Shown: positions 26,431 to 35,240 of the stretch, piece after piece
Layout of the letters: each line of letters starts with the position of its first letter
Position numbering within the stretch: position 1 is the first letter of the stretch
Assembly: GCA_023664265.1 (NCBI GenBank)
Contig: JAMPFV010000011.1
Span: 1 to 64,000, forward strand
Source of the DNA: Roseburia sp.
GTDB lineage: Bacteria; Bacillota; Clostridia; Lachnospirales; Lachnospiraceae
Direction: 5' to 3'
DNA length: 64,000 nt
Position numbers and translations under genes: made by a program
The notes under the pieces: generated by a model
Seen by the model: the letters and a program-made list of their open reading frames with translations, nothing else
Databases searched by the model: none
Told to the model about the DNA's origin: nothing

Positions 26431-27426
26431 ATGCCACTGACAAACAGTCAATACGATCAGATCATGCGCTCCTACGAGGAACGGCAGCGCGCCGCAAGGC
26501 GCCGGCTGGAGGAGCGCACAAGCCTTATATACCGGACCATTCCCACTTATGAGGAGCTGGACAGACAGGTTGCCGCCGTCTCCATCGAACAGGGGCGTAA
26601 GCTCCTTGGCGGCGATTCGGGCGCGCTGAACGCGCTCAAGGCCAAGCTGGGAGAGCTGTCCGCGCAGCGCGCATCCCTTCTGGCGGAAAACGGCTATCCG
26701 GCAGACTTTCTGTCGCCGGTGTACGAATGCGCCAAGTGCAGGGATACCGGCTACGCGGACGGCGTGAAATGCAGCTGCTTCCGCGCCGCGGAAACGGATC
26801 TTATCTATGAGCAGTCACACATCAAAAATTTACTCCGCACGGACAATTTTTCATCCCTTTCCTATGACTATTATGCAGGGGAAGACCTCGAAAAATTTAC
26901 AAAGGCTGTACAAATATGCCAAAATTTCATCGAAAGCTTTCATTTGGACTATCATAATCTGTTTTTTTATGGTACAGTAGGGACAGGGAAATCTTTTCTG
27001 TCCTGCTGCGTGGCCAAGGAGCTGATAGACCGCGGCAACATCGTGATTTATTTCAGCGCCTCACAGCTTTTCGACGCGCTCTCCAAGAGCACCTTCGACA
27101 GGGACAGCAGGGAAGCCGTATCCGGAATCTCCGGAGATATTTATGAGTGTGATTTACTGATCATTGATGATTTAGGAACAGAATTGACCAATGCATTTGT
27201 CTCCTCCCAACTTTTTTCGTGCCTGAACAACCGGCATCAGCGCAGGAAAGCGACAATTATCACGACAAATTTGTCTCTGGGAGAGCTGCGGGACAGATAC
27301 TCGGATCGGATATTTTCCCGCATCACGAGCAATTACGAGGTGTGCAAGCTGACAGGGGACGATATCCGCATGAGGAAGAAAACAGCAGCACAGAAAAAGG
27401 AGGATTCTCTCAATGCCAGTCCGTGA
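26431..27426 (+). CDS. dnaC: DnaC/DnaI-like helicase loader ATPase
   Basis: A 331-residue AAA+ protein. The N-terminal part is helical. A zinc-binding cluster CAKCRDTGYADGVKCSC lies at about residues 107-123, as in DnaI-type loaders. The ATPase core has GTVGTGKSF (Walker A), LLIIDDLG (Walker B), a TTNL sensor-1 motif and a SRI arginine-finger region. It loads the replicative helicase on DNA during initiation and restart. It starts 30 bases after the DnaD-domain gene and overlaps prs by 14 bases. Confidence 0.9.
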   Translation: MPLTNSQYDQIMRSYEERQRAARRRLEERTSLIYRTIPTYEELDRQVAAVSIEQGRKLLGGDSGALNALKAKLGELSAQRASLLAENGYPADFLSPVYECAKCRDTGYADGVKCSCFRAAETDLIYEQSHIKNLLRTDNFSSLSYDYYAGEDLEKFTKAVQICQNFIESFHLDYHNLFFYGTVGTGKSFLSCCVAKELIDRGNIVIYFSASQLFDALSKSTFDRDSREAVSGISGDIYECDLLIIDDLGTELTNAFVSSQLFSCLNNRHQRRKATIITTNLSLGELRDRYSDRIFSRITSNYEVCKLTGDDIRMRKKTAAQKKEDSLNASP

Positions 27427-28618
27427 AGAAAAAAGGAACTTAAATTCAATCCCCGTAGGGTCTTTAGGCATTATTCCGCTTCAGGGGTGTCAAGAGCTGG
27501 GGCGCAAGGTGGACAAATATCTCGTCAAATGGAGAACCGAGCGCGAGAACGAGCACAAGAACTCGCTCGCCTTCTCCGGCTACCAGCGCGATTCCTATAT
27601 TGTAGACGCGAAAGTTCCGCGCTTTGGCACCGGCGAGGCCAAGGGCGTTATCCTTCAGTCCGTGCGCGGCGACGACCTCTATATTCTGGTGGATGTCACC
27701 AACTACAGCCTGAGCTACTCGCTGTGCGGACATGAGAACCACATGTCGCCCGACGACCACTATCAGGATCTGAAGCGCATCATCGCCGCGGTCGGCGGAA
27801 AGGCCAGACGCATCACCGTCATCATGCCGTACCTGTACGAGAGCCGCCAGCACAAGCGCAGCGCAAGGGAGTCGCTGGACTGCGCGCTCGCCCTGCAGGA
27901 GATGGTTCGGATGGGCGTTGACAATATCATCACCTTTGACGCGCACGACCCGCGCGTGCAGAACGCGATTCCGCTGCACGGCTTTGAGACGGTCTCCCCC
28001 ACCTACCAGTTTATCAAGGGACTGCTGACGCACGTGCCGGATCTGACGATTGACGCGGAGCACATGATGATCATCAGCCCCGACGAGGGCGGCATGAGCC
28101 GCGCGATCTACATGGCGAACGTCATGGGCTTTGACATGGGGATGTTCTACAAGCGGCGCGACTACACGAAGGTCGTGGACGGGCGCAACCCGATTGTCGC
28201 CCATGAATTTCTCGGCAGCAATGTCGCGGGGAAGGACGTCATCATCGTTGACGATATGATTTCCTCGGGCGAGAGCGTGCTGGAAGTTGCAGCCAGCCTG
28301 AAGCGGCGGCGTGTGAACCGCATCTTCGTGGCGGCCACTTTCGGCCTGTTCACGGGCGGCTTGGAGCGCTTTGACAAGGCGTATGAGAGCGGTCAGATTT
28401 ACCGCATCCTCACGACCAACCTGATTTACCAGATGCCGGAGCTTCTCGAGAAGCCGTGGTACATCAGTTGCGATATGAGCAAATATGTCGCTTACATCAT
28501 TGATACGCTCAACCACGACTCCTCCATCAGCGATCTGCTCAATCCGAACGACAGAATCAACAACATTATCGAGCGCTACAAGAACGGCACGCTGGATGTG
28601 CCGGAGGCAAAACGATAA
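27413..28618 (+). CDS. prs: Ribose-phosphate pyrophosphokinase (PRPP synthetase)
   Basis: A 401-residue enzyme making PRPP from ribose-5-phosphate and ATP for nucleotide synthesis. The core shows YLYESRQHKR (flexible loop), TFDAHDPRVQNAIPL and the PRPP-binding DVIIVDDMISSGES. It is longer than the usual 315-320 residues: there are about 85 extra residues at the N-terminus and insertions. This longer form occurs in clostridia. The GGAGG site lies inside the end of dnaC, and the genes overlap by 14 bases, which suggests coupled translation. A bidirectional terminator follows. Confidence 0.92.
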   Translation: MPVREEKRNLNSIPVGSLGIIPLQGCQELGRKVDKYLVKWRTERENEHKNSLAFSGYQRDSYIVDAKVPRFGTGEAKGVILQSVRGDDLYILVDVTNYSLSYSLCGHENHMSPDDHYQDLKRIIAAVGGKARRITVIMPYLYESRQHKRSARESLDCALALQEMVRMGVDNIITFDAHDPRVQNAIPLHGFETVSPTYQFIKGLLTHVPDLTIDAEHMMIISPDEGGMSRAIYMANVMGFDMGMFYKRRDYTKVVDGRNPIVAHEFLGSNVAGKDVIIVDDMISSGESVLEVAASLKRRRVNRIFVAATFGLFTGGLERFDKAYESGQIYRILTTNLIYQMPELLEKPWYISCDMSKYVAYIIDTLNHDSSISDLLNPNDRINNIIERYKNGTLDVPEAKR

Positions 28619-28635
28619 CCGATACATCAGCCCTT

Positions 28636-28679
28636 AAAATACAGGAAGCTCCCCGATAGCGGGGAGCTTCCTGTATTTT
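28636..28679. terminator. Bidirectional terminator between prs and galE
   Basis: A perfect 20-bp stem (28636-28655 with 28660-28679) around ATAG. The arms end in A and T runs on both strands, suited to stop prs (plus) and galE (minus). Confidence 0.95.
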
Positions 28680-28696
28680 TATTCATAGTACCGGCA

Positions 28697-29713
28697 TCAG
28701 TCGCCGTAGCCGTTCGGGTTGTTGGACTGCCAGCGCCAGCTGTCCGCGCACATATCCTTGATGCCGTACTGCGCCGTCCAGCCGAGTTCCTTCTTCGCCT
28801 TGGAGGCGTCCGCATAGCAGGTCGCGATATCGCCCGCGCGTCTGGGCTTAATCTCATACGGGATCTTGACGCCCGTCGCCTCCTCAAAATTCTTGACAAT
28901 ATCAAGCACGCTGTAGCCTGTCCCTGTGCCGAGGTTGTAAATGCACAGTCCCGCATTCTCCTCAATCTTCTTCAGCGCCTTCACATGCCCGATTGCAAGG
29001 TCCACCACATGAATGTAGTCCCGCACACCTGTACCGTCATGCGTGTCATAATCGTTGCCGAATACACCGAGCTTCTCAAGCTTCCCTACCGCTACCTGTG
29101 TGATATACGGCATCAGGTTGTTCGGGATGCCGTTGGGATTCTCGCCCATCGTACCGCTCTTGTGCGCGCCAATCGGATTAAAGTAGCGCAGAAGGATGAC
29201 GTTCCACTCCGGATCCGCCTTCTGCATATCGGACAAAATCTGCTCCAGCATGGACTTTGTCCAGCCGTAAGGGTTCGTGCACTGTCCCTTGGGGCATTCC
29301 TCCGTAATCGGAATGAATGCAGGGTCGCCGTAAACCGTCGCGGAGGACGAGAAGATAATATTCTTGCAGTTGTGCTTTCTCATCACATCCACCAGCGTCA
29401 GCGTCCCCGCGATATTGTTATTGTAATACTCCCATGGCTTGGCGACAGACTCTCCCACCGCCTTCAATCCGGCGAAATGAATACAAGAGTCAATCGTCTC
29501 CTTTGTGAAAATCTCCTCCAATGCATCTCTGTCAAGAATGTCAGCCTTGTAGAAGGTGATGGGTTTTCCCGTAATCTTCTCCACGCGCTGCAGCGCCTTT
29601 GCGCTTGAATTGCACAAGTTGTCAACCACCACCACGTCATAGCCCGCTTCCTGAAGCTCCACCACCGTGTGGCTGCCGATAAATCCCGCTCCGCCTGTAA
29701 CTAAAATTGCCAT
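28697..29713 (-). CDS. galE: UDP-glucose 4-epimerase
   Basis: A 338-residue short-chain dehydrogenase-type enzyme that interconverts UDP-glucose and UDP-galactose. The NAD-binding [11 protein letters not shown] is at the N-terminus, the SSSATVYGD serine near residue 125 and the catalytic Tyr-Lys in [31 protein letters not shown] is the typical epimerase stretch. No other gal gene is adjacent; it has its own promoter and terminator, so it probably serves surface polysaccharide as well as galactose use. Confidence 0.96.
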   Translation of the reverse strand: MAILVTGGAGFIGSHTVVELQEAGYDVVVVDNLCNSSAKALQRVEKITGKPITFYKADILDRDALEEIFTKETIDSCIHFAGLKAVGESVAKPWEYYNNNIAGTLTLVDVMRKHNCKNIIFSSSATVYGDPAFIPITEECPKGQCTNPYGWTKSMLEQILSDMQKADPEWNVILLRYFNPIGAHKSGTMGENPNGIPNNLMPYITQVAVGKLEKLGVFGNDYDTHDGTGVRDYIHVVDLAIGHVKALKKIEENAGLCIYNLGTGTGYSVLDIVKNFEEATGVKIPYEIKPRRAGDIATCYADASKAKKELGWTAQYGIKDMCADSWRWQSNNPNGYGD

Positions 29714-29745
29714 AGCTGTTTACCTCCATAATTTTGTTATCTATA

Positions 29746-29774
29746 TCTTATCCCTTTTATGAAAATAAAACAAT
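29746..29774 (-). promoter_or_regulatory. Promoter of galE
   Basis: On the minus strand TTGTTT (29769-29774), 17-base spacer and TAAGAT (29746-29751), 33 bases before the ATG. Confidence 0.6.
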
Positions 29775-29869
29775 AGCTGAATCGTCCCTTTTTCATCCAA
29801 AAAAGCGCAGGCTCGGCAGTCCCATCCCCTGTCGAAAAAAACAGTTATCTTGTCAAAGCCTTTGACTTT

Positions 29870-29936
29870 TGTGGATAATGTGCATAAACATGTGGATATT
29901 GACTGACAATTTGCCGCTTCCTTGCGGTTATCCACA
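29870..29936. promoter_or_regulatory. Second DnaA-box cluster
   Basis: Three boxes in 67 bases: TGTGGATAA (29870-29878, perfect on minus), TGTGGATAT (29891-29899, one mismatch) and TTATCCACA (29928-29936, perfect on plus). It fills the gap between galE and the DUF6033-like gene, whose stop is five bases away. Confidence 0.65.
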
Positions 29937-29940
29937 CGAT

Positions 29941-30903
29941 TTACAGCGCTTTCTTGGATGCATAATATTCATCAAACATTTTGTTCGCCGCATTGATCGT
30001 CTGCTGACAGATTCCCGGAAGCTGCCCGCCCCAAGACTTTTGCGCCTTATCAAAGCCCTTCTGCATCGCGGCCTGCATCTCGCGCATCTTCTCAACATCA
30101 TCCCCCGCCAGCGCGCTCGCAAAGTCAAACAGCCGTTGGGAGGTCTGCTTCACGCCGTAATAGCCGTCCTCCGAAATATCCTTCTGCGCCTGCGCCTTCG
30201 TCGCCGCGTCCACCGTATAACTGCCGCTCGCAAGAAACTGCCACATGTTTGTCGCGTTCCCGTAGGCGTTCGCCTGCTTGGAGAGCATCTGCCGTACCAA
30301 ATCCGCCAGCTGCTGCTCGCGCGCCTCCTGCTCCTTCTTGAGCCGCTCCACAAGCGCCGCCCTGCCGTCGCTGCTCATCGTATTCACGGAGTAAGTGCCT
30401 GTCGTCTCCTTGTCCTCGTCGGACTTCTCATAGGAATCCTTGTCCTTCTCCTTCTTTTTGATGCGCATCTGCTCCAGCCAGCTGTCCTTCCTGCTCTTGT
30501 CCAGCGCAAATTTCTCGCGCTTGTCCGCGCCGCCGCTCTCCGATACGCTCCACGCGCTCAGGCCGCCGTCCGCGCCGATAATAAACCCAAAGGATTTGAT
30601 CGTGCTGCCATTCGCCGTCTTTGTCGGCATATTCCTGATAACCTCATTGCAGTCGTAGATCAGCGCCTCGTATTCCAGACGCTTCTCCGGATTCGACTCC
30701 ATCTCCCGCAGAATGTTCGGCGCAATCCCGATATTGTTCAGCCCCTCGCCCGAGAAGGGCTTTGTGCCTGTCGAAAACTTCAAATCCGGAAACTGTTCTG
30801 ACAGGCGTGCCATCTCACTGCCCTTCCCGCCGCTCTCTGCCTGCCGCTGCGCATACGCATATGCCGCCTCCGATACCCAACTGTCTCCTACCTTAACCGC
30901 CAT
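29941..30903 (-). CDS. DUF6033-like protein
   Basis: A 320-residue protein resembling the DUF6033 family of Lachnospiraceae. It begins MAVKVGDSWVSEAAYAYAQR. The middle (about 145-200) is highly charged (KKKEKDKDSYEKSDEDKETT). The C-terminal part has FDFASALAGDDVEKMREM and QKSWGGQLPGICQQTINAAN, a pattern seen in the related DUF5610-like surface and flagellar-type proteins. No signal peptide or membrane segment is seen. ATG 30903 has AGGGGAACC before it. The role is unknown. Confidence 0.6.
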   Translation of the reverse strand: MAVKVGDSWVSEAAYAYAQRQAESGGKGSEMARLSEQFPDLKFSTGTKPFSGEGLNNIGIAPNILREMESNPEKRLEYEALIYDCNEVIRNMPTKTANGSTIKSFGFIIGADGGLSAWSVSESGGADKREKFALDKSRKDSWLEQMRIKKKEKDKDSYEKSDEDKETTGTYSVNTMSSDGRAALVERLKKEQEAREQQLADLVRQMLSKQANAYGNATNMWQFLASGSYTVDAATKAQAQKDISEDGYYGVKQTSQRLFDFASALAGDDVEKMREMQAAMQKGFDKAQKSWGGQLPGICQQTINAANKMFDEYYASKKAL

Positions 30904-31182
30904 ATTGGTTCCCCTGCCTTTCCGCAATCTGCAAACTTTGCTTACTCTAAGGGAGCGCTTTAATCAGCGTTTCCCTATATATCCACTATATATTATATCG
31001 GCAGCTTCCCCGAAAACCTTAGCCTTGCGCCCCCTCATCCGGACTGACAGATTTTCATCAAAAAACAGTGGCATACTTTCCATGAAAAGGGTACAATAAA
31101 AAAGAATCAATCAGACGAATTGATTATCTATGCAGAAAAGCCACAGAGGAGTAAGATAAAATAGCGCAGAAATGAGGAAAAG

Positions 31183-32250
31183 ATGAAAAACATTATTTTG
31201 GTTGTAGACGACGACAAGACCAACCTGGCGCTTGCGCAGAAAATCCTTTTGCCGTACTACCGCATCGCGGCGTGCAATTCCGGCACAGCGGCTCTGAAAT
31301 ATTTGGAAAATAACCGGCCCGATTTGATCCTGCTGGACATCAATATGCCGGACCCGGACGGCTTCGCAGTGATGGAGCGGCTTCAGGCACAGGAAAAGAC
31401 AAAGGCGATTCCGGTCATCTTCCTGACTGCGGACAACTTGGCGGAAACGGAAATCAAATGCTTTCAGGTGGGCGCGATGGACTTCGTCGTCAAGCCCTTT
31501 ATTCCGGATATTCTGCTCAGCCGCGTCGGCAAGACCCTGGAGCTGTCACAGTACCGGAACAATCTGGAGAACATGGTGCGGGAGCAGGCCGAAAAGATTA
31601 CCGAGGACGCGCGGCGCATCAGCCTGATTCAGGATTCTGTCATTGTAGGGATGGCCAACCTTATCGAGAGTCGGGACGGCAGCACCGGAAAGCATGTCAA
31701 GAATACCCAGATGTATGTGCGGATGATTGCAGACGAGCTGCACAGCCGCGGACTGTTCGCGGCGGAGCTGACACCGGAATACATAGAGGATCTCTGCAAG
31801 GCGGCGCCCTTGCATGACGTCGGGAAAATCAAGGTGCCGGACGCGATTCTGCAAAAGCCCGGGAAGCTCACGCCGGAGGAATTTGACGCGATGAAGCTCC
31901 ACACCACCTACAGCCGCAAGATCATCCACACCATCATCGGCGATGTGGAGGACGCCCACTATGTGCAGATTGTGGAGGATATCGCCATGTATCACCATGA
32001 GCGCTGGGACGGCTCCGGATACCCAACGGGACTTGCGGGAGACAGCATCCCGCTGGCCGCGCGGATCATGTCCGTTGCGGACGTCTTTGACGCGCTGTAT
32101 GAGGAGCGCTGCTACAAGCCGCCGATTCGCCCGATTGAGCGGATCATGCAGATTATGTCCGAGGGGCGCGGCACGCAGTTTGACCCTGTGATCATCGACG
32201 TATTTATGGAAATGCTGCCCAAGCTCAAGGAGGTCCTTGGCATCGCCTGA
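31183..32250 (+). CDS. Response regulator with HD-GYP phosphodiesterase domain
   Basis: A 355-residue protein. Residues 3-120 are a receiver domain with the acidic DDD cluster, the phosphorylated Asp in LILLDINMPDPDG near residue 49 and the Lys in VVKPF. Residues about 150-350 are an HD-GYP domain with LHDVGKIKVPDAILQKPG, HHERWDGSGYP and RIMSVADVFDAL, all metal-binding residues kept. This predicts a phosphorylation-controlled c-di-GMP hydrolase. It is first in an operon with two hybrid kinases; the next frame begins 32 bases downstream. Confidence 0.93.
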   Translation: MKNIILVVDDDKTNLALAQKILLPYYRIAACNSGTAALKYLENNRPDLILLDINMPDPDGFAVMERLQAQEKTKAIPVIFLTADNLAETEIKCFQVGAMDFVVKPFIPDILLSRVGKTLELSQYRNNLENMVREQAEKITEDARRISLIQDSVIVGMANLIESRDGSTGKHVKNTQMYVRMIADELHSRGLFAAELTPEYIEDLCKAAPLHDVGKIKVPDAILQKPGKLTPEEFDAMKLHTTYSRKIIHTIIGDVEDAHYVQIVEDIAMYHHERWDGSGYPTGLAGDSIPLAARIMSVADVFDALYEERCYKPPIRPIERIMQIMSEGRGTQFDPVIIDVFMEMLPKLKEVLGIA

Positions 32251-32282
32251 TATACTATGGAGGAAAGGAACGGGAATTTACC

Positions 32283-35240
32283 TTGGAAGAAAAACAATTT
32301 CTAAACAATAAGACAAACCTCAAGCTGGAGCGGATTGTTCTGGGAATATTTACGATATTCTCACTCGCCATGTTTATATCGGCGTTTCTGCTGAATTGGA
32401 GCATTTACGCAAAGGAGACCATTCTCGCCATCATAGCGGCAGGCTGGTTCGTCGTCCTAAAGGGCTATCGCGACCACGCGTTTCGCGCGAAGCTCCTTTC
32501 AGTGCTGGCGTGGCTGAATTTTTCCATCTACGCCCTTCATTCGCAGAGCTTCACCTCCATGCTGTCCACAATGATGGCCCTGATTGTCCTGCTCGGCGCC
32601 TTCTGTATCTCGGATATTATTTTTCTCAGCATTTTTTTCAGCACGGCAATTTTTCTCTTCCATATAGCTCTCGCGGGGACTGTGGAGCTTGCGTCCGCCA
32701 ACGACATTCTGCGGCTGGTTCTGCATGTGCTCTCCGCCTACGCGATTCTGCTGGTCACTTGGATCACCCTGCGCATCCGGCAGGAGACGAGCGAAAAGCT
32801 GATAGCGAACATCCATGAATTGGAGATTGTAGAGCAGAGCAAGGACGACTTCATGGTCAATATTTCGCACGAAATCCGCACCCCCATCAACGCGGTCTGC
32901 GGCATGAGCGAGGCGATTCTGCAGGAAAATCTCCCCGCAAGCGTCCGCAGGGATATTGTCGATATCCAGACCGCCGGACGCAACCTGCTCTCGACGGTCA
33001 GCAATATTCTGGACTTCTCGGAGCTGGAAAGCGGCAAAATGGAGCTTGCGGAGGAGAGCTACAACATCACCTCCACCATCACGGACATCATCAACATGGC
33101 GCTGACCATGGAAAACGGCAAGCATCTCGAGCTGATTGTGGACTGCGATGCCAATCTGCCCAGCAATCTTGTCGGGGACGAACAAAAACTGCGCCGTATT
33201 GTAATGAACCTGTTGGAGAACGCGATCAAGTTCACCAAGGAGGGCGGTGTGGTGCTGCGCATCAAGAGCCGCAGGGAGCTGTACGGCATCAACCTGATGA
33301 TCAGCATTCGGGACTCCGGCATCGGCATGAAGCAGGCGGACATGGAGAAAATCTTCACCAGCTTCAGCCAGCTCAATTCCAAGCGCAACCGCGAGGAGGG
33401 CGGAATCGGCCTCGGTCTCTCCATCACGCAGGCCCTTGTCCAAAATATGGGCGGCTTTATCACCGTGGAAAGCTCCCCCGGGAACGGGACGGAATTCCGC
33501 CTTACCCTTCCGCAGAAGGTTCTGGACGAGACCCCGATTGTCTCCCTCCACAATAAGAGCCGGCTGTTCGCCGCGTGCTACATCAACATGGATAAATACA
33601 ACTATACCGTCGTGCGCGAGGGCTACGAGAAGTGCATCCGCCACATGGCGGATCAGTTCGGAATCCTGTTCCGCATCTGCAAAAACCTTGCGGAGCTGAA
33701 GCGGCGTATTGAGCGCGAAAACTTCTCTCATGTCTTCATCAGTTGGGATGAATACCGCGAGGACAGAGCGTTCTTCGAGCAGCTCGCCAATGAGCTTACC
33801 GTCGTGCTGATTCTGGATTATGACCAGGAACCGCTTGTCGGCAGCAACATGCTGCGCATCTACAAGCCTTTCACCGTGCTGTCCATCGCGGCAGTGTTTA
33901 ACGGCCGGAAGACGCTTCAGCGCGACGCGCAACACATCGACCTCAAGCGCCGTTTTGTCGCACCCGACGCAAAGGTGCTCGTCGTGGACGACAACGCCAT
34001 GAACCTGAAGGTGATGGCACGACTGCTGCTGCCCTATCAGATCAAGGTCTCCATGGCCAGCAGCGGGCAGGAGGCCTTAAACAAACTGGACTCCATGGAG
34101 TACGACTGCGTATTCCTCGACCATATGATGCCGGAGATGGACGGCGTGGAGACGCTCCACAGAATCCGGCAGAAGCCCGGAAACTATTTCCAGTCTCTGT
34201 CCGTCATTGCCTTCACCGCCAACGCCATCGGCGGCGCGCGAGAGATGTTTCTCGATGAGGGCTTCGACGACTTTATTGCCAAGCCGATCGAGCTGAGCGT
34301 CCTCGAGCGTATGCTGCGCCGCTATATTCCGGTGCGCAAGCAGCTTCCCGTCGCGGACGAAAATGACGAAGTTCCCGCAACAGCGGACACAACCGTGGAG
34401 GCAACCATGGTTACGACCATGGATATGCCCGCACCCCCTCCGATCTCTCCCGCTGCTGTCGCCATATCCGCCGACAGCAGTTCCGCTCCGGTCTCCAAGC
34501 CGCCCGCCCCTGCAGACGATACTGCCGCGCTTGACGCGCTCAAGCAGGCCGGCATCAACATCCGGCAGGGAATCGCTTACTGCGGCGACAAGGAGGGCTT
34601 CCGCGAGATTATCACGATTTACCACACGGAAGGGCAGCGGCGCAGCAGACAGCTTGCGCAGTTTTTCCAGGAGCAGGATTGGAAAAATTACGTCATCACG
34701 GTTCACGCCCTCAAGAGCAACTCCAAGGGCATCGGCGCCAACGAGCTTGCCGAGCTTGCTCTCAAGCTCGAGATGGCGGGCAAGGAAAACCGGGTGGACT
34801 ATATTCTGGCGCGCCATGAGGAGCTGTTGGAAAAACACAATGCGCTCCTGCACGCGCTCGGTCAAAGCGCGTTCCTCTATCCTGACAGAAGCCCTGACGG
34901 AAATCACGGCGACGACGGGCCGCCCGCTGAGAACGACACGGCCGCTCCGGAACGGACGCGGGAAACGGACGAAGCCGCATCCGTTCCACGGGAAGCGCTG
35001 CCTGAGGCGGACAGCGCCGCTTTCACGGCGCTGCTCACCGCCCTGCGCGAAAAGCTTGACAGCTTTGAGGGCGAAGGCATTGACGCGATTTTGGCGCAAT
35101 TGGAGCAGTACCGCTATCACGGAACAGACTTGTCCGAGCTGACTGCCGAAATCCGAAGCCGAATCGATGATTTCGACTTTCTCGGTGCGTCTGACGTGTT
35201 GGATTCATGGGAAGAAAAGCCGGTGGGAGGTACGATATGA
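32283..35240 (+). CDS. Membrane hybrid histidine kinase with REC and Hpt domains
   Basis: A 985-residue sensor. About six membrane segments occupy residues 15-165. A HisKA domain has NISHEIRTPINAV with His196, followed by a HATPase domain (NLLENAIKFT, GGIGLGLSITQ). A degenerate receiver-like segment lies at about 430-540, a true receiver at about 565-690 (VLVVDDNAMNLKVM, FLDHMMPEMDG), a proline-rich linker at 700-745, and an Hpt domain with VHALKSNSKGIG (His808). This makes a complete phosphorelay. The start is TTG with a distant GGAGGAAAGG, so it is uncertain. It overlaps the next kinase by four bases (ATGA). Confidence 0.9.
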   Translation: MEEKQFLNNKTNLKLERIVLGIFTIFSLAMFISAFLLNWSIYAKETILAIIAAGWFVVLKGYRDHAFRAKLLSVLAWLNFSIYALHSQSFTSMLSTMMALIVLLGAFCISDIIFLSIFFSTAIFLFHIALAGTVELASANDILRLVLHVLSAYAILLVTWITLRIRQETSEKLIANIHELEIVEQSKDDFMVNISHEIRTPINAVCGMSEAILQENLPASVRRDIVDIQTAGRNLLSTVSNILDFSELESGKMELAEESYNITSTITDIINMALTMENGKHLELIVDCDANLPSNLVGDEQKLRRIVMNLLENAIKFTKEGGVVLRIKSRRELYGINLMISIRDSGIGMKQADMEKIFTSFSQLNSKRNREEGGIGLGLSITQALVQNMGGFITVESSPGNGTEFRLTLPQKVLDETPIVSLHNKSRLFAACYINMDKYNYTVVREGYEKCIRHMADQFGILFRICKNLAELKRRIERENFSHVFISWDEYREDRAFFEQLANELTVVLILDYDQEPLVGSNMLRIYKPFTVLSIAAVFNGRKTLQRDAQHIDLKRRFVAPDAKVLVVDDNAMNLKVMARLLLPYQIKVSMASSGQEALNKLDSMEYDCVFLDHMMPEMDGVETLHRIRQKPGNYFQSLSVIAFTANAIGGAREMFLDEGFDDFIAKPIELSVLERMLRRYIPVRKQLPVADENDEVPATADTTVEATMVTTMDMPAPPPISPAAVAISADSSSAPVSKPPAPADDTAALDALKQAGINIRQGIAYCGDKEGFREIITIYHTEGQRRSRQLAQFFQEQDWKNYVITVHALKSNSKGIGANELAELALKLEMAGKENRVDYILARHEELLEKHNALLHALGQSAFLYPDRSPDGNHGDDGPPAENDTAAPERTRETDEAASVPREALPEADSAAFTALLTALREKLDSFEGEGIDAILAQLEQYRYHGTDLSELTAEIRSRIDDFDFLGASDVLDSWEEKPVGGTI

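Noticed and set aside
27464-28627. 387-codon open frame on the minus strand
   Set aside because: Antisense of prs, whose motifs are unambiguous.
31060-31100. Sigma-54-type or sigma-28-type promoter of the signalling operon
   Set aside because: TGGCA occurs but the second element is missing; only a TACAAT with poor -35 can be seen.
32499-33935. 478-codon open frame on the minus strand
   Set aside because: Shadow of the hybrid kinase gene; amino acid composition is that of antisense GC-rich coding DNA and no ribosome site is present.
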